Part shown: one piece after another, positions 17,734 through 26,682 of the stretch | Layout of the letters: every line of letters starts with the position of its first letter | How positions within the stretch are numbered: position 1 is the stretch's first letter | Assembly (NCBI GenBank): GCA_964545715.1 | Contig: CAZJHX010000034.1 | Coordinates: forward strand, 8,386 to 72,385 | DNA length: 64,000 nucleotides | Direction of reading: 5' to 3' | From: CAZJHX01 sp964545715 | GTDB taxonomy: Bacteria > Myxococcota_A > UBA9042 > GCA-2863065 | Program-made: the position numbers and the translations under genes | The notes under the pieces: generated by a model | Databases searched by the model: none | Told to the model about the DNA's origin: nothing | The model's input: the letters and a program-made list of their open reading frames with translations, nothing else

Positions 17734-18951
17734 TCAGGGCGCGACGGCCGGCGTACAGCTGATCGCCGGGCACAACAGGGTCCACAGCTGGTTGTCGAGC
17801 TCGGTCGCGGCCAGCCCGCCGTCGTAGGCCGCTCCCCCGTGGCGCACCACGACCAGGTCGTGGCTGGGGACGATGTGGATCTTTTTGTCGTCGGCCCCCA
17901 ACGCGGCAAACGTGTCGGCCGGCGCGTTGGGAAAGATCGGGCCGGCGTGCGTGTCCTTGTCGTAGGGCAGCAAGTAGTCAGCCGCACCGTTCAGCCAGGT
18001 CAGATAGCCGTAGGCGGGGTTGTATGGGTTGGCCGCGCCCAACATCGCGGCCAGGTAGCTCTTGTCCTCGACCACCGCCTGCCCATCCCAGTCGCCGTTG
18101 TTGAGCAGCAGCAGCCCGAAGCGTGCCATGTCGCGCACAGAGGATTTTGCGCGGTAGATCGTCGGCCAGCTGGTGTCCTGCATGCCGATCTTGTCGAACA
18201 GCGCGGCCTTCGAATAGCCGGCCAGCCCCTGCTCGGGCGCCCTGGCGTCGATGATGTCGTTGGCCATGCGATAGACCATCGTGTTGTAGAACCACTCGGA
18301 GTCCGGCGCTTTGTGAAACTTGCACCGAATGAACTCGAGCACGATGGACTCGCGCAGCCCGCTGGTCATGGTGATCGCCTGCCGAATCGTGATGTCGCCG
18401 GCATATGGATAACTGGCGCAGGTCGGGTCCGCGTCGCCGACCCATCCCGGCCCCAGATACTCGGCGATCGGGTCGTCCAGGCTGCCGACCAGCCCCTGCT
18501 CCAGCTGCAGACCGAGCAGCACCGCGATCACGGTCTTTGTCGCCGAGAAGATGACGCCCGAAGAGTGCTTGTCCCACCCCTGCCAGTACGTCTCACTGAC
18601 GATCCGGCCGCGGTGCAGGATCAAGAAGCCGGTGGAGTTGTGCTCTGCCACGAAGCTCACCACGGCGGCCAACCCATCCGGCTCCCAGCCCAGCTCGGCG
18701 GCGTCAACGGTCTCCCATTCGTCGGTCTCGGGCGGTGGAAAATACATGGCCGTCTCAGCAGGCACGCCGGTGCCCGAGTCCGCGGTCGCGTCGCTGTCGC
18801 CCGTCGTCGGTGCGTCGGTAGTCCCCGACTGGTCGGGCCCCGTGTCGTGCGCGTCCGCGGCGCTCGGTGTGGCGCTGCCCTCGATCCTGTCGGCGCAGCT
18901 CGAAGTCCCAAGAAAAAGGCAGGCGACCAGCAGATACCGCTCGTGGGTCAT
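17734..18951 (-). CDS. Class C beta-lactamase-like serine hydrolase lipoprotein
   Basis: 405-residue lipoprotein. The signal peptide has lipobox TSSC (Cys19), then an Asp/Thr/Gly linker to about residue 65. The hydrolase domain has the S-x-x-K motif as SATK (about S135) and Y-x-N as YNT (about 219), with LDDPIAEYLGPGW and MTSGL typical of the beta-lactamase/esterase EstB family (Pfam Beta-lactamase). The third motif is less clear (VVRHGGAA near the C-terminus). The role could be peptidase, esterase or D-aminopeptidase; antibiotic resistance should not be assumed. Start ATG at 18951; a GTG one codon earlier is the alternative. TACTGT lies 6 nt before the ATG, consistent with a leaderless transcript. 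Confidence 0.9.
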   Translation of the reverse strand: MTHERYLLVACLFLGTSSCADRIEGSATPSAADAHDTGPDQSGTTDAPTTGDSDATADSGTGVPAETAMYFPPPETDEWETVDAAELGWEPDGLAAVVSFVAEHNSTGFLILHRGRIVSETYWQGWDKHSSGVIFSATKTVIAVLLGLQLEQGLVGSLDDPIAEYLGPGWVGDADPTCASYPYAGDITIRQAITMTSGLRESIVLEFIRCKFHKAPDSEWFYNTMVYRMANDIIDARAPEQGLAGYSKAALFDKIGMQDTSWPTIYRAKSSVRDMARFGLLLLNNGDWDGQAVVEDKSYLAAMLGAANPYNPAYGYLTWLNGAADYLLPYDKDTHAGPIFPNAPADTFAALGADDKKIHIVPSHDLVVVRHGGAAYDGGLAATELDNQLWTLLCPAISCTPAVAP

Positions 18952-18997
18952 CACGGCACAGTACCACGCCTGGCCCCGCTGGGACCGACCCTGCGAG

Positions 18998-21187
18998 TCA
19001 GTCTAGATCGACGGACCGCCAGAGGTCTCCGTGCGGACTGCCCTGGACCAGCTTTCCCTGCTGCTTGAGGGCTATCCGCGCCGCCATCTGCAGCAAACTG
19101 GTGTCCACAGGGCGGTCCGCCGCCGCCGCAACAAACGCGGCCTCCAACACCGCGTTTCGAATGTGGCCGCCCGACAGGTCGAACTCCCTGGCAAGCCTGG
19201 GATAGTCGATGGCGCCGCGCGGCAGCTGCTCGAAGGCCAGCATTGTGCGCCAAAGCCGCTCGCGCTGCTCGACGTCTGGACTGTCAAAGGTCACACGCAT
19301 GCTGAGGCGCCGAATGAACGCGTCGTCGATGGACGCGGCAAAGTTAGTCGTGAGGATGGCCACGCCGCTGAACGTCTCGATGCGCTGCAGCAGGTAATTC
19401 ACCTCGAGATTGGCGTAGCGATCGTTGGAGCTCTGTACGGTCGTACGACTGGCGAAGAGACTGTCGGCTTCATCAAACAACAGGACGGCTTGAGCACGCT
19501 CGGCTTCCGAGAAGATGCGCGCCAGGTTCTTTTCGGTTTCGCCCACATACCGGTTGACCACTTTTGAGAGGTCGATCCGGAAGAGATCCAACCCCAGCTT
19601 GTCCGCCACGACGCTGGCTGCCATCGTCTTGCCGGTGCCCGGAGGGCCGTCGAAGAGGGCGGAGATCCCCAGCTGATCACCGAATCGTCGTCCCAGCCCC
19701 CAGTCCTGCAACACCTGGGCGCGATGCCGGTAGCGGCTGACGAGCTCACGCAGCTGAAAGTCGATCTCATCCGAGACCACGAGATCGTCCCACTGGTAGG
19801 TCGCAGTGACCAGGTCCGCGGTCTCGCCGAGCCGGTGAATTGTGTGGGTCTTGATGGTGTCCCTGAGCAGCTTCTCCGTGATGTGATCGTCCCCCTCGGA
19901 CCGAGCCGCGTCGTGGGCGGCGGCGGCCACAGCGCGCTCGATCTGACCCGGAGTCAACGAGAACGCAGCGGCCAACGTCTCGGAATCGACTCCGGGCTCC
20001 CGCAGGCGCGCAGGAAGCAACCTGTCCCATAGAGCTCGAGCCGAGGCTCGGTCCGGCAGCGAGATGTCGACGACCTCGAGCGGCCGACGAAGCAGCGGCA
20101 GGTCGCCGGCCCGATCCTCGATCATCAACACGAGCGCGCCCGGATGGTCGGCAAATACCCGGTCCAGAGTACGGGCCGCAGCGGTCCTCGCCGAAGCCGG
20201 GGTGGCACCTGCGCCATTCTCCGGCGGCGATCCCGCGGATGAGGTGATCGTCTCCCAACCGGCCAGAGCGATCACCGCATCTTGGAGCCGCGCTTCGCTG
20301 GCCACCCGGACCAGGCCGGCGGCAAGGTCGCGGAATCGCTGCATCAGCGCCTCGAGGTCCACGCGCATCAGGGGACGGTTCAGCTGCGCGGCGACAGCTG
20401 ATGACCAGCTGGTCCGCCCGCAACCTTCGGGACCGCGAAACACAAAGACCGGCAGCTCCCAGGGCTGCGCAGCATGCGACGCCGCCAACGCGGTAGCCTG
20501 CTCATACAGCGGCCGATCCCCCTCGGGCAACAGCAGTCTGCGAGGGCCGCTGGTGACCAGTTGGCAGATCCCGTCCAGGGTTGGGTCGGTGCTCATGAAT
20601 CCCAGTGCTGCCCGCACGATCCGATCGCTGGCTACCACGGCGCGGTGTACCGTCGGCACGTCGGGACGGTTGTCGGCCACGACCACCAGACCGCTGGCCA
20701 GTAGAGGCCGCCGGCTGTCCAGGACACGGCGCAGCGAGGGGGTGCGTTGGGCGGCTGGCACACATTCATACAGGAGCGCCAGCGTGGCGTATTGGCGCTC
20801 GAAGTGGTTTTGGATCCAGGCGTAGAGGCGCGGCAGGCCGGGGTCCAACTCAGCCGCCACCGCCAGCAGCAGCAGCAGGTACTCCGCATCGTCCAGGTCA
20901 AAAGCGGCACGGATGCGGCACAACGGCGGCTGGCCCTCGGCGCGGTCCTCAGCGGCCTCGCGGTCCGCCACCGCAGCACGCAGCCGCTCCTCCAGCTCGG
21001 CCGGCGCGAAGGTGGGGGGCGTCTCGGCAGTGAGGCGCACCGCAGCCTCCTCGTCCGTGATCACTGTGCCCGGCAGGCGTTCGTCCGGCGACGGTGCGAG
21101 CCCCACGGCCTGCAGTGACGCCGCACGCTGGGCAAGCAGCGAACGCAGCCAGCGCAGCTCCGCGTCCAAGTGACTCATGTTGGGCAT
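18998..21187 (-). CDS. AAA+ ATPase of the eCIS-associated type
   Basis: 729-residue two-part ATPase. The N-terminal 200 residues are helical (winged-helix-like: RIRAAFDLDDAEYLLLLLAVAAELDP). A first, degenerate ATPase domain has GPEGCGRTS (about residue 250) in place of Walker A. The second domain (about 480-700) is intact: Walker A GPPGTGKT (about 512), Walker B LLFDEADSLF, sensor 1 LTTNF and R-finger IRRLSMR. This layout matches the ATPase of extracellular contractile injection systems (Afp15/PVC15-like). It is divergently paired, 57 nt apart, with a DUF4157 protein, another eCIS hallmark. No sheath, tube or baseplate genes are in the window. The start is ambiguous: ATG at 21187 or 21178, TTG at 21208. 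Confidence 0.88.
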   Translation of the reverse strand: MPNMSHLDAELRWLRSLLAQRAASLQAVGLAPSPDERLPGTVITDEEAAVRLTAETPPTFAPAELEERLRAAVADREAAEDRAEGQPPLCRIRAAFDLDDAEYLLLLLAVAAELDPGLPRLYAWIQNHFERQYATLALLYECVPAAQRTPSLRRVLDSRRPLLASGLVVVADNRPDVPTVHRAVVASDRIVRAALGFMSTDPTLDGICQLVTSGPRRLLLPEGDRPLYEQATALAASHAAQPWELPVFVFRGPEGCGRTSWSSAVAAQLNRPLMRVDLEALMQRFRDLAAGLVRVASEARLQDAVIALAGWETITSSAGSPPENGAGATPASARTAAARTLDRVFADHPGALVLMIEDRAGDLPLLRRPLEVVDISLPDRASARALWDRLLPARLREPGVDSETLAAAFSLTPGQIERAVAAAAHDAARSEGDDHITEKLLRDTIKTHTIHRLGETADLVTATYQWDDLVVSDEIDFQLRELVSRYRHRAQVLQDWGLGRRFGDQLGISALFDGPPGTGKTMAASVVADKLGLDLFRIDLSKVVNRYVGETEKNLARIFSEAERAQAVLLFDEADSLFASRTTVQSSNDRYANLEVNYLLQRIETFSGVAILTTNFAASIDDAFIRRLSMRVTFDSPDVEQRERLWRTMLAFEQLPRGAIDYPRLAREFDLSGGHIRNAVLEAAFVAAAADRPVDTSLLQMAARIALKQQGKLVQGSPHGDLWRSVDLD

Positions 21188-21208
21188 CGCGTGGCCGAGA
21201 ATAACCAA

Positions 21209-21237
21209 TTGCCAACCTCAACGTCGAACTCTATATT
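21209..21237 (+). promoter_or_regulatory. Strong predicted sigma70-type promoter, leaderless
   Basis: TTGCCA (21209-21214), 17-nt spacer, TATATT (21232-21237): each hexamer matches five of six consensus bases. The ATG of the DUF4157 gene is at 21245, so transcription would begin at or next to the start codon. It is the best consensus promoter I found in the window and sits in an unusually A+T-rich gap. Confidence 0.6.
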
Positions 21238-21244
21238 ACACACC

Positions 21245-22861
21245 ATGAGCTTCGACCAGGATCGCAACCGGGCCACCACTCGCGGGGCCGGTGAGCATCA
21301 GGATCGCGCGGTTGATCAATCAGCAGCGACTGACCGCGCCGTAATGCTAAAAGCGCAGGACTCGGCGGGCAACCGGAACACCGCCGACATGCTGGGCACC
21401 GCGGAGTCCGGCGTGCGCGGCGGGGGCGCGCGCCTGCCGCACCTGGACGCAATACAGGCCTCGTTTGGCAGCCACGACGTGTCCGGCGTGCGGGCGTTTG
21501 TCGGCGGAGCCGCAACGCGCGCGAACGAGTCGATGGGATCGCTGGGCTACTCCGTCGGAGATGCCGTCGCCTTCAAAGGCACGCCTGACCTGGCCACGGC
21601 GTCCCACGAGGCCGCACACGCCGTCCAGCAACGCGGCGATGTACAGTTGAAGGGTGGGGTGGGCCAGGTCGGGGATGTCTACGAACAGCACGCCGACGCG
21701 GTAGCGGCCAAGGTCGTGGCGGGAGAGTCGGCACAGGCGCTGCTCGACCAGGTCGCGCCATCGACGTCGTCCGCCGTCGTCGGGCGTGCCGTGCAACACA
21801 AGAAGGACCCAGAACAGGACCAGGAGGCCGGCGGTGGGGGCGGAGGACTCGGGGCGGCGGTCTTCGAGAGTACGGTCCAAAACCTGGCGGAGGACATCAT
21901 CAAGGAGGGCTTCCCACCCGCCAAGTGGGCCATCCTGGCGGGTAAGCTCGGCATGGCCTTCGCCGACGGCGTTGGAGCCGCCATGTGGGATGCCCGGGCT
22001 CGGCTGCTGTCGAAATATGCGCGCGTAAGCCAGCTTTCAGACGAGGAGCTGGGCGAGATCAACCAGGCGACCGGACGGGCCAACCTGCAGGACATCCGAG
22101 AGTGGCAGAAGGACGCTGTGGACGAGCTGCCGGGGATACTGCGCGAAGGCTTGAGCGAGGCCGTCGAGAAGGGCGTTGAGCTGGCGCTCGAGGAAGCCGT
22201 CGGCGTCGCCGTCTCGGGCCCCTTGAACGCGTTTGGCGACAAACTCGGAGACATGGTTGGGGATCTCTGTACCGGCGACTATGTGGACTTCGTGGACTTC
22301 ATGGGACAAGCCGGTGAAGACGTGGTCCAGAGGACTGTCCGGGAAGTGACCGAGGCGGTCGGTGGCGCATTTTCGACGGCAGCGGCCACCGAGATGTACG
22401 GGCAGGGAATGACCGAGCTGGAAACGCGCGCCGCGCTCGAAACCGACGCCGGGTACACGCCGGACGACGCGGACGCACTTGCCGCCACCCACGCCGCCAC
22501 CAGCATGCCCCTGGAGATCCTGGGCTACGACGTCAACCAGAAGATAGAAATCCTTCGCGATCGGATGGACGAGGGCTGGCACGAGGACTTCGGGGAGTAC
22601 CGCGAAGCGTACAGCAAGCTGTCCGGCCACCTGGGCGCCATAAACGCCATGGGGACCGCCCACCGAGTGGTCTCGGACAAGGACGAAGAGCACGCCGCCT
22701 ATATCGCCAAGTACGCGTACGACGCATGGACCGCGCTAAACCGCGTCCAAAAGTTCTTTATGCCCCGGAACACGGCCATCAGCTTTGAGCCCGACGTGGA
22801 GCGGCTGCGGAAAGCGGTGACAGACTGGCGCCGCGTGGCCGGCGACAAAGCCGTCGACTGA
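21245..22861 (+). CDS. DUF4157 (eCIS core domain) protein, possible toxin/effector
   Basis: 538 residues. Residues about 60-170 are a DUF4157 domain: LPHLDAIQASFGSHDVSGVR, VGGAATRA, AVAFKGTPDLATASHEAAHAVQQ with the zinc motif HEAAH at about 121-125, and the hallmark LKGGVGQVGDVYEQHADAVA. After a charged/Gly linker (about 190-205) comes a 330-residue, mostly helical region with several hydrophobic helices (WAILAGKLGMAFADGVGAAMW) that I do not recognise. DUF4157 proteins are commonly encoded in eCIS loci, where the domain is linked to effector loading or processing, so the C-terminal part is a candidate effector. There is no signal peptide, as expected for a particle-loaded cargo. It is driven by the promoter at 21209-21237. 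Confidence 0.88.
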   Translation: MSFDQDRNRATTRGAGEHQDRAVDQSAATDRAVMLKAQDSAGNRNTADMLGTAESGVRGGGARLPHLDAIQASFGSHDVSGVRAFVGGAATRANESMGSLGYSVGDAVAFKGTPDLATASHEAAHAVQQRGDVQLKGGVGQVGDVYEQHADAVAAKVVAGESAQALLDQVAPSTSSAVVGRAVQHKKDPEQDQEAGGGGGGLGAAVFESTVQNLAEDIIKEGFPPAKWAILAGKLGMAFADGVGAAMWDARARLLSKYARVSQLSDEELGEINQATGRANLQDIREWQKDAVDELPGILREGLSEAVEKGVELALEEAVGVAVSGPLNAFGDKLGDMVGDLCTGDYVDFVDFMGQAGEDVVQRTVREVTEAVGGAFSTAAATEMYGQGMTELETRAALETDAGYTPDDADALAATHAATSMPLEILGYDVNQKIEILRDRMDEGWHEDFGEYREAYSKLSGHLGAINAMGTAHRVVSDKDEEHAAYIAKYAYDAWTALNRVQKFFMPRNTAISFEPDVERLRKAVTDWRRVAGDKAVD

Positions 22862-22955
22862 TCTGTGGAGCGCTGGTGGTGGACGAGATCGGTGAGCTCT
22901 CGCCGCCGCCGCGGTCCAAGCTCCTTCGGTGACCACCGGGCGTCAATTCATTCCA

Positions 22956-22976
22956 CTCAGTCATGAATAGACTGAG
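22956..22976. promoter_or_regulatory. Inverted repeat in an A+T-rich gap
   Basis: CTCAGTC (22956-22962) and GACTGAG (22970-22976) form a perfect 7-bp dyad with a 7-nt loop, within an A+T-rich stretch (22940-23000) that is unusual for this genome. ATTCAT/ATGAAT around it adds a second, shorter dyad. It could be an operator or weak hairpin between the DUF4157 gene and the LVIVD gene; there is no T-run for a terminator. Confidence 0.3.
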
Positions 22977-23045
22977 AATAATTCACTTTCAATGTAATCA
23001 GGCGTGATGAATCATAGACCCGGGACCATCGGGGGAAACCGCTTC

Positions 23046-25190
23046 ATGCATTTCGGACGTCTATGCTGCGCGCTCTTGCTCACCAGCCATCTCTTTACCG
23101 GCTGTCAGGACACGCCTGCCGACGGCACGCTCGGGCCTGTGGTGTTACCCGACGATGAACCCGCGGCGCCCGGCGATACCGTGGTCCTGGTCGGCGTTGA
23201 TCCCCTCGTCGTCGGTCAAGCCGTTGCGTCGGCAGAGCCCGAGAGCGAGGAGCCCGCGCCGCCCGAGCTCGAGCCGATCGAGCCGGCGGTCGATCTGTGC
23301 CTGACCAGCGCGGATAACGATCCGATCGGGTGGGTCCGCTTCAACATGGACTATCACAGCACCGCGGGGCGCCTGGAGATCGTCGGGGACCGCGCGTACG
23401 TGGCGGACTCGTATGGCGCGAGCACGGCCTGGTGGCTGCACGTGCTGGACCTCAGCGAGCCCGGAGAGCCGGCGCTGCAAACCACCTTTCAGGCGGGGGA
23501 CAAGTGGGACGGGTCCGGTGCGGGCTATGACCTGCTGGTGGACGGCAACGTCGCCTACGTCGGTACCACGGCCGGCTTGACCGTCTTGGACATCTCCGAC
23601 TCGGACGTGCCGGAGGTGATCGCGACTGAGGAGGGCACGCCGCTGAACCGCCTGGCGCGCTTCTCGAACTATCTGGTGGGCGACGGCTGGGCCGGCCTGG
23701 TGATCTTCGACGTGACGACGCCTTCAACGCCCGTCGTAGTCGGCAAATACGACATCGCGGGCGGCGGCCTGGTCATGGAGGGCAGTCGAGCCTACCTGGT
23801 GACCCCCGATGAGATCGTGCACATCCTGGACCTCAGCGCGGTCGGGGCGCCGACGCTGCTCGGGTGGTACGAAGGCGCTCAGTGGATGCTGGGGTCCATC
23901 GCCGTCCACAAGGACACGCTCTATGTGGTCGAGGCCGTCAAGCCGGACTCCGAGCCCGGTCCGCCGGCGGCCTTTCTGCGCGCCATCGATGTCAGCGACC
24001 CAAGCGCGCCCAAAGAGCTCGACTCGGCGCCGCTGCCTTACCACTGGACACACTCTTTGTGGGTGGCCGACGAGACCCTGTACGTCAACACGGACGACGG
24101 GCTGCATCGGTTCGACATCACCGAGGCCTCGACGCTCTTGAGCCTGGGGCCGGCGCTGGTCGGCTGCGACGGCCGCGTAACCAGCACGCAGAGCCACCTT
24201 CAGCTCGCGTGCGGCGGGCAGGTTCGCATGGCTGAGCTGCCGCTTGAGCCGCCGTGGGGGACGCTGCCGGTCGGCATCTGGACCGGGACCTACGATCTGG
24301 CTGTGTGGGGCGACCACGCCTACATCGCGACAGGTCAGGGCGTCGAGGTCGTCGACGTGTCCAAGCCCGAGGTGCCCGCGCAGACCGCGCTGTTCACGGG
24401 CTTCAACGGCTTTACGACCAGCGTGCTGGTGCACGACGACTACCTCGTCGTCGGCGAGCACCCCAAGATCCGTGTCCGATCGCTGGCCGCAGATCCCGCG
24501 TCGCCCCCCATCGTGGCGACCGTCGACGCCACCGCCGGGCCAAGCTCGTACCTGGAGACCGCGCGGGATGCGCTGCTCTTCACCACAGCCCAGAAAGAGC
24601 TGGGCATCGTAGACTTCACCGACCCGACCAACCCCGGCCCGGTCGCCTGGGTGCCCCTGCCGCAGGAGGGCAGCGGCTCCAACGACACCATCGCGCGCGC
24701 CCTGGCGACCGAAAACACGCTGGCGTATGTGGGCTCGGTCACCGGCGACATCACGATCATCGACGTCTCCAACGCCGCCGACCCAGCGATTGCGGAGATC
24801 GTCCCGGCGGCCTCCGACGGCCGGATCCTGGACATCAAGCTCACAGACGACCGCATGTATGTGAGATCCCTGTCCGCGCTGGACATCTACGACCGCACCA
24901 CACCGGACGCCCCCGTCTTCCTGGGGGCGTACACCGAGCTCGGGCCCGGAGCCACGCCCGACCTGGGCTGGAAGAAAGACCGCTTCGCCGTCAAAGGCGA
25001 CCTGGTCTTCGTGACGGATCGCTCGGCGGACAGCAACCTCAAGGTTCTGGACGTCTCCAACCCGGCGCTGATCACCACGGTCTTCACAGACGCCTTTCCC
25101 AACGGCCCGCGCACGGCCACCATCGCCGGGGAGTGGATCTACATCACCACCGGCGAGCAGCTGACGATCCGCAAGCTGTGTGACCTGTAA
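23046..25190 (+). CDS. LVIVD-repeat beta-propeller lipoprotein
   Basis: 714-residue lipoprotein. The signal peptide MHFGRLCCALLLTSHLFTGC has lipobox FTGC, then an acidic Pro/Glu linker. From about residue 95 to the end there are roughly a dozen LVIVD-type repeats of 40-45 residues. Each has V-x-(D/G)-x-x-A-Y-V-x-(T/A)-x-x-G-L-x-V-(L/V)-D-(I/V)-S-(D/N)-P-x-x-P. Such repeats fold as beta-propellers on the cell surface; function is usually unknown. I chose the ATG at 23046, preceded by GGGGGAAA, because it gives a proper signal peptide; GTG 23004 or ATG 23007 would add 13-14 residues. Confidence 0.9.
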   Translation: MHFGRLCCALLLTSHLFTGCQDTPADGTLGPVVLPDDEPAAPGDTVVLVGVDPLVVGQAVASAEPESEEPAPPELEPIEPAVDLCLTSADNDPIGWVRFNMDYHSTAGRLEIVGDRAYVADSYGASTAWWLHVLDLSEPGEPALQTTFQAGDKWDGSGAGYDLLVDGNVAYVGTTAGLTVLDISDSDVPEVIATEEGTPLNRLARFSNYLVGDGWAGLVIFDVTTPSTPVVVGKYDIAGGGLVMEGSRAYLVTPDEIVHILDLSAVGAPTLLGWYEGAQWMLGSIAVHKDTLYVVEAVKPDSEPGPPAAFLRAIDVSDPSAPKELDSAPLPYHWTHSLWVADETLYVNTDDGLHRFDITEASTLLSLGPALVGCDGRVTSTQSHLQLACGGQVRMAELPLEPPWGTLPVGIWTGTYDLAVWGDHAYIATGQGVEVVDVSKPEVPAQTALFTGFNGFTTSVLVHDDYLVVGEHPKIRVRSLAADPASPPIVATVDATAGPSSYLETARDALLFTTAQKELGIVDFTDPTNPGPVAWVPLPQEGSGSNDTIARALATENTLAYVGSVTGDITIIDVSNAADPAIAEIVPAASDGRILDIKLTDDRMYVRSLSALDIYDRTTPDAPVFLGAYTELGPGATPDLGWKKDRFAVKGDLVFVTDRSADSNLKVLDVSNPALITTVFTDAFPNGPRTATIAGEWIYITTGEQLTIRKLCDL

Positions 25191-25211
25191 CAGGCTGCCG
25201 ACATCGCCGCT

Positions 25212-25241
25212 TTGACCGCCAGTCAGGCGATCGGTTAGCGT
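25212..25241 (+). promoter_or_regulatory. Predicted promoter of the small secreted protein gene
   Basis: TTGACC (25212-25217), 18-nt spacer, TAGCGT (25236-25241). Transcription would begin near 25248, directly at the GGAGGTAA ribosome binding site (25248-25255) four nucleotides before the ATG. The hexamers and spacing parallel those at 56480-56509. Confidence 0.4.
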
Positions 25242-25258
25242 CGTGTCGGAGGTAATCC

Positions 25259-25564
25259 ATGAAGCACGTCTTGTTCTTTGTTTGCGCCCTGGGGCTGGTG
25301 AGCCTGGCGCTGGTCACAACGAGCACGTCCGAGGTCGAGGCGCATCCGGGCGCTGACGCCGCACAGATCGTCGCGGAAGCGGGCCCGGACGTCACGGCCC
25401 ATCCCGGGCCCAACGTGCGGCGGACCAAGGCGGCGTGCAAGGGGCTCAAGAAGCCCGGCAAGCACGCGGCGTGCCTGGTCTGTGTCAAGCGCCCCAAGCC
25501 CCACCACTTTCACCCGCTGAAGGCGCCCGGTAAGCGGTGTCGGCCCAACAACGGCAAGCCCTGA
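25259..25564 (+). CDS. Small basic secreted protein with four cysteines
   Basis: 101 residues. The N-terminal signal peptide (MKHVLFFVCALGLVSLALVT) is cut before or near VEAHPG. The mature part has two related segments (AHPGADAAQIVAEAGPDV and AHPGPNV), then a strongly basic C-terminal 50 residues with four Cys, a PHHFHP motif and KAPGKRCRPNNGKP. The ribosome binding site GGAGGTAA is perfect, so the gene should be well translated. I do not recognise the family. A small disulfide-stabilised protein is plausible, and the His cluster might bind metal. The M28 peptidase gene starts at or inside its end. Confidence 0.82.
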   Translation: MKHVLFFVCALGLVSLALVTTSTSEVEAHPGADAAQIVAEAGPDVTAHPGPNVRRTKAACKGLKKPGKHAACLVCVKRPKPHHFHPLKAPGKRCRPNNGKP

Positions 25565-25566
25565 GG

Positions 25567-26682
25567 TTGACGCCTGCCTCGCGGTCCTGGCCCATCTGGC
25601 TGGTGGCCGCGGCTTCGGTAGCGTTATGCGACTGCACCGGCGGCGGTAGAGGTCAGCGCGCCACCGACGCGGCGGCGGACAGCAGCCTGGATGTGGCCCC
25701 GCCCCCCACCGGCACGTGCGGTGGAGCGGACGCGACCGCCCTGGCCTCCTGCGTCAGCATGGAAAACTACATCGCGGATCTGACCGTGATCGCCGCGCCC
25801 AGGCCGCCCGGCTCGGCTCACTGGCAGGTGGTGCAGGATCTCTGCGCCGACCGCTTCGCGTCGCTGGGCTTCACGGTAGAGCGCCACGACTACGGCACCG
25901 GCACCAACGTGATCGGGGTGCTGGCCGGCACCGACTTGCCCGAGGAGCAGGTGGTGGTCTCCGCGCACTACGACTCCGTCCAAAACTGCGCAGGCGCCGA
26001 CGACAACGGCACGGGCGTCGCCGGCGTGCTGGAGGCCGCCCGCGTGCTGGCGTCTACCAGCCACAAGCGCACGCTGATCGTCGCCTGCTGGGACGAGGAG
26101 GAGGCCGGGCTGATCGGGTCTCGCGCGTACGCCGATCGGGCGGCCGCGGACGGGCAGCAGATCGTGATGGCCTACGTCTTTGAGATGATCGGCTTCGCCA
26201 CCGACCAACCGAACACCCAGGCCTTCCCCGCAGGGTTCGACCTGCTGTTTGCCGACCTCGCCGCCCAGGTCGAGGCCAACGAGAACCGGGGCGACTTCGT
26301 GGCGCTTGTGATTGGCGATGACGCCAAAGAGCCCGCCGAGCACTTTCTGACGCACGCGGCTGCGGCCGAGCTGCCGACGGTGCACGTGGAGCTGAGCGCC
26401 ATTCAGCGCACGGACCCGCTGTTCGGCCAGCTCAACGCCCGCTCCGACCACAGCGGCTTTTGGAGTCACGGCTATCCCGCGACCATGATCACCGACACCA
26501 GCGAGTTCAGAAACCCGCACTATCACTGCGTGGACGGCGCCGCGATTCTGGACGTGGTCGAAGACGCCTGGCCGGTCAAGGACGACGCGATCGACACCCT
26601 GGATCACGCGTTTGCGACGTCGATCGTGCAGGCCGCCGTCGGGTCCGCGGCCGCGACACTGGACGCCCCCATTGCCCCCTGA
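25567..26682 (+). CDS. M28 family metallopeptidase lipoprotein
   Basis: 371 residues from a TTG at 25567, which gives a compact signal peptide TPASRSWPIWLVAAASVALCDC with a lipobox Cys. A GTG at 25537 would add 10 residues and overlap the preceding gene. The zinc aminopeptidase motifs are complete: SAHYDSV (His, Asp), ADDNGTGV (bridging Asp), DEEEAG (catalytic Glu pair), FEMIG, and a C-terminal His in PHYHCVDG. M28 enzymes release N-terminal amino acids from peptides outside the cytoplasm. The gene overlaps the next one, a kinase, by 11 nt, so they are probably cotranscribed. Confidence 0.9.
   Translation: MTPASRSWPIWLVAAASVALCDCTGGGRGQRATDAAADSSLDVAPPPTGTCGGADATALASCVSMENYIADLTVIAAPRPPGSAHWQVVQDLCADRFASLGFTVERHDYGTGTNVIGVLAGTDLPEEQVVVSAHYDSVQNCAGADDNGTGVAGVLEAARVLASTSHKRTLIVACWDEEEAGLIGSRAYADRAAADGQQIVMAYVFEMIGFATDQPNTQAFPAGFDLLFADLAAQVEANENRGDFVALVIGDDAKEPAEHFLTHAAAAELPTVHVELSAIQRTDPLFGQLNARSDHSGFWSHGYPATMITDTSEFRNPHYHCVDGAAILDVVEDAWPVKDDAIDTLDHAFATSIVQAAVGSAAATLDAPIAP

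Noticed and set aside
17734..18951. Beta-lactamase annotated as antibiotic resistance
   Set aside because: SxxK and YxN alone are shared by many peptidases and esterases; the third motif is not clear and the protein is a linker-bearing lipoprotein.
22927..22938. CGGTGACCACCG palindrome as terminator after the DUF4157 gene
   Set aside because: The loop would be only 2 nt and no T-run follows.
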